A DNA stretch of 64,000 nucleotides from assembly GCF_900074915.1 (NCBI RefSeq), contig NZ_LT222319.1, positions 1,113,001-1,177,000 on the forward strand, given 5' to 3'. The DNA comes from Pseudomonas cerasi. Lineage in GTDB: Bacteria; Pseudomonadota; Gammaproteobacteria; Pseudomonadales; Pseudomonadaceae. This document shows positions 46,457 to 56,376 of the stretch, piece after piece. The stretch's first letter is position 1. Every line of letters begins with the position of its first letter. Below the pieces are notes generated by a model. It was not told the origin of the DNA. It searched no databases and saw only the letters and a program-made list of their open reading frames with translations. Made by a program: the position numbers and the translations under genes.

Positions 46457-49303
46457 TTACAGGCTGGCGATGCGTGCGTGTTGCTCGGCCAGCTTGCCCA
46501 GTGCCTGTTCGGCTTCGGTCAGCTTGGCGCGTTCCTTGGCGATGACTTCAGGCGGTGCCTTGTCGACGAAGGCGGCGTTGGACAGCTTGCCGCCGACGCG
46601 TTGCACTTCGCCTTGCAGACGCTGGATTTCCTTGTCCAGGCGCGCCAGTTCGGCCCCTTTATCGATCAGCCCGGCCATCGGCACCAGTACTTCCATGTCA
46701 CCGACCAGCGCGGTGGCGGACAGCGGTGCTTCTGCGCCTTCGGTCAGCACGGTCATGGATTCGAGCTTGGCGAGCTTCTTGAGCAGGTAATCGTTTTCGC
46801 TCAAACGACGCTGATCTTCGGCGCTGACGTTCTTGAGGAACAGTTGCAGCGGCTTGCCCGGACCGATGTTCATCTCGCCACGGATGTTACGCACGGCGAG
46901 CATCAGGCCCTTGAGCCATTCGATGTCGTCTTCGGCCGCCTGATCGATGCGTGCTTCGTTGGCCACCGGCCAGGGTTGCAGCATGATGGTCTTGCCTTGC
47001 GCACCGGCCAGCGGCGCGAGGCGCTGCCAGATTTCTTCGGTGATGAACGGCATGAACGGGTGCGCAAGACGCAGCGCGACTTCCAGAACGCGGACCAGCG
47101 TACGGCGTGTGCCGCGCTGACGCTCGACGGGCGCTGTTTCGTCCCACAGCACGGGCTTGGACAGCTCCAGATACCAGTCGCAATACTGATTCCAGATGAA
47201 CTCGTACAATGCCTGGGCAGCGAGGTCGAAGCGGAACTGATCCAGTTGGCGGGTCACTTCGGCTTCGGTGCGTTGCAACTGCGAGATGATCCAGCGATCA
47301 GCCAGCGACAGTTCGACCGCTTCGCCGTTCTGGCCGCAGTCTTCGCCCTTGTCCAGTACGTAGCGCGCCGCGTTCCAGATCTTGTTGCAGAAGTTGCGGT
47401 AGCCTTCGACGCGGCCCATGTCGAACTTGATGTCGCGACCGGTGGACGCCAGTGAGCAGAAGGTAAAACGCAGGGCATCGGTGCCATAGCTGGCGATGCC
47501 TTCGGCGAATTCCTGACGGGTCTGCTTCTCGATCTTTTTCGCCAGTTGCGGCTGCATCAAACCACTGGTGCGTTTCTCTACCAGCGTTTCGAGGTCGATA
47601 CCGTCGACGATGTCCAGCGGGTCAAGCACGTTGCCCTTGGACTTGGACATCTTCTGGCCCTGACCGTCGCGCACCAGACCATGCACATAGACGGTCTTGA
47701 ACGGGACTTGCGGCGTACCGTCCTCGTTCTTCACCAGGTGCATGGTGAGCATGATCATCCGGGCGACCCAGAAGAAAATGATGTCGAAGCCGGTGACCAG
47801 CACGTCGGTGGAGTGGAAGGTTTCCAGTGCCTTGGTCTTTTCCGGCCAGCCGAGCGTGGAGAAGGTCCACAGGCCCGAGCTGAACCAGGTGTCCAGCACG
47901 TCGTTGTCCTGCTGCAGCGCGATTTCCGGCCCAAGGTCGTTCTTGGCACGGACTTCGGCTTCGTCGCGGCCGACATAAACCTTGCCGGACTCGTCGTACC
48001 ACGCCGGAATGCGGTGGCCCCACCAGAGCTGACGGCTGATGCACCAGTCCTGGATGTCGCGCATCCACGAGAAGTACATGTTTTCATACTGCTTGGGCAC
48101 GAACGCGATGCGGCCGTCTTCGACAGCAGCAATCGCAGGCTCGGCCAATGGCTTGGTGGAGACGTACCACTGATCGGTCAGCCACGGCTCGATGATGGTG
48201 CCGGAACGGTCGCCTTTCGGCACCTTAAGGGCGTGATCGTCGACGCTGACCAGCAGGCCGGCGGCGTCGAACGCAGCAACGATTTGCTTGCGCGCTTCAA
48301 AACGGTCCAGGCCGGAGTAGGCGGCAGGCAGGCTGCCATCGACGCTTTCGTTCAGCGTGCCATCGAGGTTGAACACCTGAGCGGCGGGCAATACGTTGGC
48401 ATTCTTGTCGAAAATGTTCAGCAGCGGCAGGTTGTGGCGTTTGCCGACTTCATAGTCGTTGAAATCGTGGGCCGGGGTGATTTTTACGCAGCCGGTGCCG
48501 AATTCGGGATCGCAGTAATCATCCGCGATGATCGGGATGCGGCGGCCTACCAGAGGCAATTCGACGAACTTGCCGATCAGCGCCTTGTAGCGCTCGTCCT
48601 GCGGGTTCACGGCGACGGCGGCATCACCGAGCATGGTTTCCGGGCGAGTGGTGGCCACGATCAGGTAATCCAGACCTTCGGCGGTCTTTGCGCCGTCAGC
48701 CAGCGGATAACGCAGGTTCCACAGATGACCTTTCTCGTCATGGTTCTCCACTTCGAGGTCGGAAATGGCGGTGTGCAGCTTGGTGTCCCAGTTGACGAGG
48801 CGCTTGCCACGGTAGATCAGGCCGTCTTCATGCAGGCGCACGAAGGCTTCCTTCACCGCTTCGGACAGGCCGTCGTCCATGGTGAAGCGCTCGCGGCTCC
48901 AGTCGACGGACGAGCCCAGGCGGCGGATCTGACGGCTGATGTTGCCGCCCGATTCGGCTTTCCATTCCCAGATCTTGTCCAGAAACTTCTCGCGGCCCAG
49001 TTCATGACGGCTTACGCCTTGCGCTTCGAGACGACGCTCGACCAGCATCTGCGTGGCGATGCCGGCGTGGTCGGTGCCCGGTTGCCACAGCGTATTGCGG
49101 CCCTGCATGCGACGGAAACGGATCAGTGCATCCATGATCGCGTTATTGAAACCGTGGCCCATGTGCAGGCTGCCGGTGACGTTCGGCGGCGGGATCATGA
49201 TGGTGTACGAGTCACCCACGCCTTGCGGAGCGAAGTAGTTCTCGGACTCCCAGGTCTGGTACCAGGAAGTTTCGATGGCGTGCGGCTGGTAAGTCTTGTC
49301 CAT
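46457..49303 (-). CDS. valS: Valyl-tRNA synthetase
   Basis: A 948-residue class I aminoacyl-tRNA synthetase. The HIGH-type motif HMGH is at residues 47-50 in [15 protein letters not shown] full CP1 editing domain follows in the region of roughly residues 200-400, KMSKS lies near 551-555 in [10 protein letters not shown], and the anticodon-binding domain and C-terminal coiled coil ([22 protein letters not shown]) are complete. The start is [11 protein letters not shown]; an upstream ATG would add 28 residues without similarity. It follows holC and its neighbour on the same strand, a common arrangement in proteobacteria (pepA-holC-valS). Confidence 0.97.
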   Translation of the reverse strand: MDKTYQPHAIETSWYQTWESENYFAPQGVGDSYTIMIPPPNVTGSLHMGHGFNNAIMDALIRFRRMQGRNTLWQPGTDHAGIATQMLVERRLEAQGVSRHELGREKFLDKIWEWKAESGGNISRQIRRLGSSVDWSRERFTMDDGLSEAVKEAFVRLHEDGLIYRGKRLVNWDTKLHTAISDLEVENHDEKGHLWNLRYPLADGAKTAEGLDYLIVATTRPETMLGDAAVAVNPQDERYKALIGKFVELPLVGRRIPIIADDYCDPEFGTGCVKITPAHDFNDYEVGKRHNLPLLNIFDKNANVLPAAQVFNLDGTLNESVDGSLPAAYSGLDRFEARKQIVAAFDAAGLLVSVDDHALKVPKGDRSGTIIEPWLTDQWYVSTKPLAEPAIAAVEDGRIAFVPKQYENMYFSWMRDIQDWCISRQLWWGHRIPAWYDESGKVYVGRDEAEVRAKNDLGPEIALQQDNDVLDTWFSSGLWTFSTLGWPEKTKALETFHSTDVLVTGFDIIFFWVARMIMLTMHLVKNEDGTPQVPFKTVYVHGLVRDGQGQKMSKSKGNVLDPLDIVDGIDLETLVEKRTSGLMQPQLAKKIEKQTRQEFAEGIASYGTDALRFTFCSLASTGRDIKFDMGRVEGYRNFCNKIWNAARYVLDKGEDCGQNGEAVELSLADRWIISQLQRTEAEVTRQLDQFRFDLAAQALYEFIWNQYCDWYLELSKPVLWDETAPVERQRGTRRTLVRVLEVALRLAHPFMPFITEEIWQRLAPLAGAQGKTIMLQPWPVANEARIDQAAEDDIEWLKGLMLAVRNIRGEMNIGPGKPLQLFLKNVSAEDQRRLSENDYLLKKLAKLESMTVLTEGAEAPLSATALVGDMEVLVPMAGLIDKGAELARLDKEIQRLQGEVQRVGGKLSNAAFVDKAPPEVIAKERAKLTEAEQALGKLAEQHARIASL

Positions 49304-49491
49304 GCGCGGCGGGAACCTGTGGCATTGATTCGGAAACCGGTAAGTATAGACCTGACGGCCAGCGACAAGCCATAAGTGCCGGGCCACAACTGGCAGATCT
49401 GTCAGTAGGCGGCGAGTGGTCCGAGGGTCGGCTGGCGGCTCTGATACGCTCGCAGCCAGTTACCCGAGGTGCAGGTCCCGAGCCAGAAACT

Positions 49492-49926
49492 TCACTTCTG
49501 CTGCTGCGCCAATAGCCGCTCCAGCCTTGCCTCCAGCCGACGCTTGATTTCGTTTTCGATATGCGGGGCGAAGTCGTCGATCACGTCCTGCATGATCAAT
49601 TGCGCGGCTGCGCGCAACTCGCTGTCCAGATGTAACAGTGCATCAGGGTTGGGCTGCGCTTGCGGCTGGGCTGTCTGCTGCACCTGCGGGGCGGGCGCTG
49701 TATGGGCGTCAGGTGTCAGTGTCGGGATGTCGTCTTCGTCGAAGTCCTGTTGATACGCCGCGTCGGGGCGAGCGCCGACGACATCGAACAACAGGGGAAT
49801 CTGGCCTTCGGGACGAGCCGTGTCGTTCGACACGGGGGAGTGTGCGGGGTCATCGCCGAGCAGTTGGCGGATCGACTCGAGGTCGTTCAGCAAGTGCGCG
49901 GATTCAGCTTTTTTTGAAGTATCCAT
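49492..49926 (-). CDS. Conserved small acidic protein between holC and valS, function unknown
   Basis: A 144-residue soluble protein. The N-terminal third is helical (KKAESAHLLNDLESIRQLLGD), the middle is a low-complexity Pro/Gln/Ala linker (APAPQVQQTAQPQAQPNP), and the C-terminus is a charged amphipathic helix (FAPHIENEIKRRLEARLERLLAQQQ). The open frame runs 36 codons further upstream, into holC; I start at MDTSKKAE, 7 bp past the holC stop. The tight link to holC suggests a DNA polymerase III connection, but no domain shows it. Confidence 0.65.
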   Translation of the reverse strand: MDTSKKAESAHLLNDLESIRQLLGDDPAHSPVSNDTARPEGQIPLLFDVVGARPDAAYQQDFDEDDIPTLTPDAHTAPAPQVQQTAQPQAQPNPDALLHLDSELRAAAQLIMQDVIDDFAPHIENEIKRRLEARLERLLAQQQK

Positions 49927-49933
49927 CGTGTCC

Positions 49934-50362
49934 TCAAAGGCGCTGCAGTCGGTGATCTTGCGGAGGATAGCCCTGTTCGCGATAGGAACGGAAACTCTCG
50001 CGTGCGGCAAGACGTATGGCGGGGTCTTCGACAACGACTTCGGCCACGCGGGCGAAACGTTTGAAGAAGGCCGGAATGCTCAGGTCGAGGTTGACCAGCA
50101 GGTCACTGTGTTCGCCCGAGTCGTCGCCCAGGCCCAGTACCACGGCAGCATCGTGATCGCTCTCGGCGTCGCCATGGGGTAGAAACACTTCACCTCTGAA
50201 ACGCCAGAGCCGGGCATCGAGGTCCTCACGCTGCGCAGCATCGCTGCAATGCAGATAGACCTTGTGACCCAGGCGCCAGGCCTTTTCCGTCAGCTTGCAG
50301 GCAAAGTCCAGGCGGGCCGCAGGATCGGCGCTGGGCAGGATGTAGAAGTCGACTTGAGTCAT
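49934..50362 (-). CDS. holC: DNA polymerase III chi subunit
   Basis: A 142-residue clamp-loader accessory subunit that links the psi subunit to single-stranded-DNA-binding protein. The family start TQVDFYILPSADPAARLDFACKLTEKAWRLGHKVYLHC and the segment FLPHGDAESDHDAAVVLG are present. It follows pepA by 57 bp on the same strand and precedes the unknown 144-residue gene by 7 bp. Confidence 0.93.
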   Translation of the reverse strand: MTQVDFYILPSADPAARLDFACKLTEKAWRLGHKVYLHCSDAAQREDLDARLWRFRGEVFLPHGDAESDHDAAVVLGLGDDSGEHSDLLVNLDLSIPAFFKRFARVAEVVVEDPAIRLAARESFRSYREQGYPPQDHRLQRL

Positions 50363-50419
50363 GTGGGTTCCAGAACCGGAGGCGTATCGACTGTGCAGTC
50401 GATACGCCAGGGTCTCTTT

Positions 50420-52229
<1,810 letters not shown>

Positions 52230-53357
52230 TTGATTGTCTTCCGTTATCTGTCCCGAGAAGTGCTGCTTACCTTGAGTGCGGTCAGCGCCGTACTGCTGGT
52301 CTTCATCATGAGCGGACGCTTCATCAAGTACCTGGCGCAGGCCGCATCCGGTGCACTCGATCCGGGCGTACTGTTCCTGATCATGGGTTTTCGCCTGCCG
52401 GGCTTTCTGCAGGTCATTCTGCCCCTTGGCCTGTTCCTCGGCATCCTCATGGCGTACGGACGCCTGTACCTGGAAAGCGAGATGACCGTGCTGGCCGCCA
52501 CCGGCATGAGTCAGCAGCGTCTGCTGGCCATCACCATGGGGCCGGCCACGCTGGTCGGTCTGCTGGTTGCCTGGCTGAGCTTCAGCCTGGCTCCGCAGGG
52601 CGCTACGCAGTTTTCGCTGCTGATCAATCAGCAGGACGCCATGACCGAGTTCGACACGCTGGTGCCGGGCCGTTTTCAAGCGCTGCGCGACGGTACGCGT
52701 ATCACCTACACCAAGGAACTGTCGGAGGACCGCTCGCAACTGGCCGGTGTGTTCATCTCTGAAAAGCGCATGTCCAGCGACAAGAGCAAGGACAACGGCA
52801 TCACCGTGCTGGTCGCGGAGAAGGGCCACCAGGAGGTACGGCCCAACGGCAGTCGCTTCCTGATCCTCGAGAACGGCTATCGCTATGACGGCAATCCCGG
52901 GGCGGCCGACTATCGCGTGATCAAGTACGACACCTACGGGGCGATGCTGCCCAAGCCGGAAATCAGTGAAGAAATCACCGACCGTGAAGCCATCCCGACC
53001 AGCGAGCTGATCGGCAACCCGGCACCGCGTTCCGTGGCCGAGTTGCAGTGGCGTATTTCGCTGCCGCTGTCGGTGTTCATCGTGACACTGATGGCCATTC
53101 CGCTGTCACGGGTCAATCCGCGTCAGGGCCGTTACCTGAAACTGCTGCCGGCGATCCTGCTGTATATGTCGTACCTGGCCATTCTGATTTCGGTGCGCAG
53201 TTCGCTGGAGAAAGGCAAGCTGCCACTCAGTCTGGGGATGTGGTGGGTGCATGCCATCTACCTGTCCATCGGCCTGTTGCTGTTCTATTGGGAGCCTCTG
53301 CGTCTGAAGATGGCGAGTCGTCGCAGCGTCACGGAGGTGACTCGTGGTCAAGCTTGA
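52230..53357 (+). CDS. lptF: LPS export ABC transporter permease LptF
   Basis: A 375-residue inner-membrane permease of the LptB2FG complex that extracts lipopolysaccharide from the inner membrane. Three N-terminal TM helices (residues ~10-120), a periplasmic beta-jellyroll domain and three C-terminal TM helices match the YjgP/YjgQ fold. I choose the TTG start giving MIVFRYLSREVL, the conserved N-terminus, 9 nt from TGGAG; a GTG three codons earlier abuts the ribosome site. It overlaps lptG by 14 bp. Confidence 0.93.
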   Translation: MIVFRYLSREVLLTLSAVSAVLLVFIMSGRFIKYLAQAASGALDPGVLFLIMGFRLPGFLQVILPLGLFLGILMAYGRLYLESEMTVLAATGMSQQRLLAITMGPATLVGLLVAWLSFSLAPQGATQFSLLINQQDAMTEFDTLVPGRFQALRDGTRITYTKELSEDRSQLAGVFISEKRMSSDKSKDNGITVLVAEKGHQEVRPNGSRFLILENGYRYDGNPGAADYRVIKYDTYGAMLPKPEISEEITDREAIPTSELIGNPAPRSVAELQWRISLPLSVFIVTLMAIPLSRVNPRQGRYLKLLPAILLYMSYLAILISVRSSLEKGKLPLSLGMWWVHAIYLSIGLLLFYWEPLRLKMASRRSVTEVTRGQA

Positions 53358-54405
53358 TCGATACATTGGCAAAAGCGTCCTGCTGGCGATTCTCGCGGTT
53401 CTGGGCATCATTCTGGGTCTGGTCTCGCTGTTCGCGTTCATCGACGAGATGGGCGATATCAGCGACACCTACACACTGGCGGATGCCCTCAGCTACGTCA
53501 TGCTGACGGCGCCACGTCGTGTCTACGACACCTTGCCGATGGCCGCCCTGATCGGTTGCCTGATCGGTCTGGGTACGCTGGCCAGCAGCAGCGAGCTGAC
53601 CATCATGCGTGCGGCGGGTGTGTCCATCGGGCGCATCGTCTGGGCGGTCATGAAGCCTATGCTGCTGCTGATGATCGCGGGCGTGCTGGTCGGCGAATAC
53701 GTCGCTCCCTATGCCGAGAACCAGGCTCAGGCCGCGCGCTCGCTGGCGCAGGGCTCAGGTGATGCGCAGAGCGCCCGTCATGGTCTGTGGCACCGCCAGG
53801 GCGATGAGTTCATCCACATCAACACGGTACAGCCCAATGGCCTGATGCTCGGTGTGACACGTTATCGTTTCGACGATCAGCGCCACATGCTGACCTCCAG
53901 CTTTGCTAAAGAGGCCAACTTCAAAACCGATTACTGGGAATTGAAGGACGTCACCACCACGCACTTCAATGACGGCAGCACCAAGGTCATCAACACCCCG
54001 GTCGAGCGTTGGGACGTGGCGCTGAGCCCACAACTGCTGAGCACGGTGATCATGCCGCCCGAGTCGCTGTCCATCAGCGGCCTCTGGAGCTACGCGCATT
54101 ACCTGGCTGATCAGGGCTTGAGCAATGGCCGCTACTGGCTGGCATTCTGGACCAAGGTCCTGCAACCGGCGGTGACCGTCGCATTGGTGCTGATGGCGAT
54201 CTCGTTCATCTTCGGCCCGCTGCGTTCGGTTACGCTGGGGCAGCGCGTGTTCACCGGTGTGGTGGTCGGCTTTACCTTCCGTATCATTCAGGACCTGCTC
54301 GGTCCATCGAGCTTGCTGTTCGGCTTCCCGCCTTTGCTGGCAGTGCTGCTACCTGCCGCCGCCTGTGCGCTGGCCGGGGTACTTCTGTTACGCCGCGCCG
54401 GGTAA
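53344..54405 (+). CDS. lptG: LPS export ABC transporter permease LptG
   Basis: A 353-residue partner of LptF. It has the same layout: TM segments at residues ~10-120, a periplasmic domain (~130-265) with GLWHRQGDEFIHINTVQPNG, and three C-terminal TM helices (ALVLMAISFIFGPLRSVTLGQR). It starts at a GTG inside lptF, so the subunits are translationally coupled. A strong terminator follows 16 bp after the stop. Confidence 0.94.
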   Translation: MVKLDRYIGKSVLLAILAVLGIILGLVSLFAFIDEMGDISDTYTLADALSYVMLTAPRRVYDTLPMAALIGCLIGLGTLASSSELTIMRAAGVSIGRIVWAVMKPMLLLMIAGVLVGEYVAPYAENQAQAARSLAQGSGDAQSARHGLWHRQGDEFIHINTVQPNGLMLGVTRYRFDDQRHMLTSSFAKEANFKTDYWELKDVTTTHFNDGSTKVINTPVERWDVALSPQLLSTVIMPPESLSISGLWSYAHYLADQGLSNGRYWLAFWTKVLQPAVTVALVLMAISFIFGPLRSVTLGQRVFTGVVVGFTFRIIQDLLGPSSLLFGFPPLLAVLLPAAACALAGVLLLRRAG

Positions 54406-54421
54406 TACATCCGCCTTACTG

Positions 54422-54451
54422 AAAAAAGCCGACCCTCGGGTCGGCTTTTTT
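54422..54451 (+). terminator. Intrinsic terminator of lptFG
   Basis: AAAAAAGCCGACCC and GGGTCGGCTTTTTT are perfectly complementary around a two-base loop. The symmetry and flanking A- and T-tracts would also allow use from the other strand. Confidence 0.93.
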
Positions 54452-54487
54452 CATGGGCGCTTGCGGAGCCCTGCAAATCCCGCATGC

Positions 54488-54520
54488 AAAAAAGCCCCTG
54501 GCATCGCTGCCAGAGGCTTT
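54488..54520 (-). terminator. Intrinsic terminator of the cold-shock gene
   Basis: AAAGCCCCTGGCA (54491-54503) pairs with TGCCAGAGGCTTT (54508-54520), one mismatch, TCGC loop. On the minus strand it runs into TTTTTTGC. It is about 26 bp past the csp stop. Confidence 0.88.
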
Positions 54521-54546
54521 CTTGTATCTGCGTGGGTGCGTCGTTA

Positions 54547-54759
54547 TCAGCCTTCGGCTTGAACTTCGTCAGCCTGCATGCCTTTCTGGCCCTGCACCGC
54601 AACGAAGGTAACTTTCTGACCTTCTTTCAGGCTCTTGAACCCGTTACCCTGAATGGCGCGGAAGTGTACGAACAGATCCGGCCCGCTCTCAGGAGTGATA
54701 AAACCAAAACCTTTTTCGTCGTTGAACCACTTGACGGTACCGCTCTGACGTTCAGCCAT
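54547..54759 (-). CDS. Cold-shock-domain protein (CspA/CapB family)
   Basis: A 70-residue OB-fold nucleic-acid chaperone. RNP1 is KGFGFITPE (residues ~16-24) and RNP2 is LFVHFRAI (~29-36). The start [14 protein letters not shown] and the length are standard. The region upstream on its strand is free of genes for over 400 bp, leaving room for the long structured leader typical of cold-shock mRNAs. It has its own terminator and appears monocistronic. Confidence 0.95.
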   Translation of the reverse strand: MAERQSGTVKWFNDEKGFGFITPESGPDLFVHFRAIQGNGFKSLKEGQKVTFVAVQGQKGMQADEVQAEG

Positions 54760-55170
54760 TTTCTTATTTCCTTGACGCTTGACTTGAATTGGTTACAGCC
54801 TCTTTCGTATGAAAGAGCACTGGGGCTGGTTGCAGGAAGTAAGAAACGTAGAACGGGTTGTAGCAAACCTAGAGCTACTGCCCAGGTCCAGATTCGGCGA
54901 CCCATGCAAACACAGTTCGGAAACTCTACGCCAAGTCCCGTTACAAATACAACCCCCTTGCTTGGCACCCTGTTTCCGGGGCTTTGGCCTTGTATGCGCA
55001 GTGTTTGCGCCGCGTGCACGGTGATTGATCCGTCATAACATTTTGCACTTTATAGGTGCATTTTTTGCATATATGACAGGCTGTTCACGTGTTCGAAATA
55101 CTGACGAAACACTGCTGGGGAACAGCGCTTCAGCAACACCGAAGTGTTGCTGTTTTTTTGACGCCGCTAT
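54760..55170. other. Intergenic region between csp and gcvT
   Basis: 411 bp without an open frame I believe. The csp-proximal part (54760 to about 55035) is probably the long csp leader on the minus strand. The distal part, about 55070-55159, holds a structured plus-strand element with its own terminator, listed separately as a candidate small RNA. Confidence 0.65.
55080..55159 (+). ncRNA. Candidate small RNA with intrinsic terminator
   Basis: The plus strand carries a perfect terminator, CAGCAACAC-CGAA-GTGTTGCTG followed by seven T (55131-55159). Both flanking genes lie on the minus strand, so no known transcript needs it. Just upstream, GCTGTTC (55080-55086) pairs with GAACAGC (55120-55126) and encloses GTGTTCG pairing with CGAAACAC, giving a two-domain RNA of about 80 nt. 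A TATATG box at 55070-55075 could be the -10; the -35 is unclear. The terminal U-tract would suit Hfq. Not identified with a named RNA. Confidence 0.6.
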
Positions 55171-56295
55171 TTAACTGCGGAAGTAACATTGCGCAACAAA
55201 AGGCATTTTTGCGACGAGCATGGGGACTCTCTTGCCGCGCACCATTGCCCAGACAGGTGTATTCAGCGCCGTGTAATCGTTATGCAGATAACCCATGGCC
55301 AGCGGCCCGGTCAGCGACGGCCCAAAACCGCCGCTGCATACGGTACCGATAACAGCGCCCTGTTCATCGACGATCTCGGTACCTTCACGCACGGGTGTGC
55401 GCTCCTGGGGGAGCAGGCCGACTCGCTTCTTGCTGACGCCGTTCTGTTGCTGGGCAAAGATTCGCTCGGCGCCCGGAAAGCCGCCTGCACGCGCACCGTC
55501 GGCGCGACGCACTTTGGAAATGGCCCACAACAGACTGGCCTCGATCGGCGAGGTGTGTGTGTCCATATCATGGCCGTACAGGCACAGACCGGCTTCCAGT
55601 CGCAGCGAATCACGTGCGCCCAGACCGATCGGTGCCACTTCCGGCTCATTCAGGAGGCGGCGTGCCAAGGCTTCAGCCTGTTCGGCAGGCACTGAAATTT
55701 CATAGCCGTCTTCACCGGTATAGCCCGAGCGACTGACATAGCATTTGACGCCGAGCAGCGTGACGCTAGCGAACTGCATGAAGGTCATTTTGGCAACTTC
55801 CGGAGCGAGGCGTGCCAGTACGGTCACCGCGGCCGGCCCTTGCAGCGCGAGCAGGGCGCGTTCTTCGAACAGTGGTTCGATCTTGCAATGCCCGGCCAGG
55901 TGCTTGCACAGGTGCGCCAGATCCTGATCCTTGCAGGCCGCGTTGACCACCAGCATCAACTGGTCGTTGCCAAGATTGGCCACCATCAGGTCATCGAGAA
56001 TGCCGCCGTTCTCGTCGGTGAACATCGCGTAACGCTGCATGCCGACCGGCAGGTCAATGATGTCCACCGGCACCAGGGCTTCGAGTGCCTTGGCCGCGTC
56101 CGTACCGGTGAGGCGAATCTGGCCCATGTGCGAGACATCGAACAGACCGGCCTGTGCGCGGGTGTGCAGGTGCTCTTTCATTACGCCAGCCGGGTATTGA
56201 ACAGGCATGTCGTAACCGGCGAAGGGCACCATCTTCGCGCCGAGTTCGCGGTGCAGGGCGTGCAGGGGAGTGGTCAGCAGTGATTCTGTGGACAT
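55171..56295 (-). CDS. gcvT: Glycine cleavage system aminomethyltransferase (T protein)
   Basis: A 374-residue tetrahydrofolate-dependent aminomethyltransferase that releases ammonia and forms methylene-THF from the aminomethyl-lipoyl H protein. Recognisable blocks are FDVSHMGQIRLTG, SRSGYTGEDGYEISV and LEAGLCLYGHDMD with the catalytic Asp region, plus the C-terminal domain KMPFVAQCYFR. It is the last gene of gcvHPT, 81 bp behind gcvP; that gap holds a perfect hairpin at 56316-56336. Confidence 0.95.
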   Translation of the reverse strand: MSTESLLTTPLHALHRELGAKMVPFAGYDMPVQYPAGVMKEHLHTRAQAGLFDVSHMGQIRLTGTDAAKALEALVPVDIIDLPVGMQRYAMFTDENGGILDDLMVANLGNDQLMLVVNAACKDQDLAHLCKHLAGHCKIEPLFEERALLALQGPAAVTVLARLAPEVAKMTFMQFASVTLLGVKCYVSRSGYTGEDGYEISVPAEQAEALARRLLNEPEVAPIGLGARDSLRLEAGLCLYGHDMDTHTSPIEASLLWAISKVRRADGARAGGFPGAERIFAQQQNGVSKKRVGLLPQERTPVREGTEIVDEQGAVIGTVCSGGFGPSLTGPLAMGYLHNDYTALNTPVWAMVRGKRVPMLVAKMPFVAQCYFRS

Positions 56296-56315
56296 GTTCG
56301 ATTCCTTGTTGAGCG

Positions 56316-56336
56316 GGCCGTGCCAATGGCACGGCC
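56316..56336. other. Intercistronic hairpin between gcvP and gcvT
   Basis: GGCCGTGCC-AAT-GGCACGGCC: nine perfect pairs and a three-base loop. It lacks a T-tract on the minus strand. It could adjust the ratio of T protein to P and H proteins. Confidence 0.7.
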
Positions 56337-56376
56337 TGTGCGCGCAGCGCGATCAGGCAATGCCGGGCGGGGGCTG

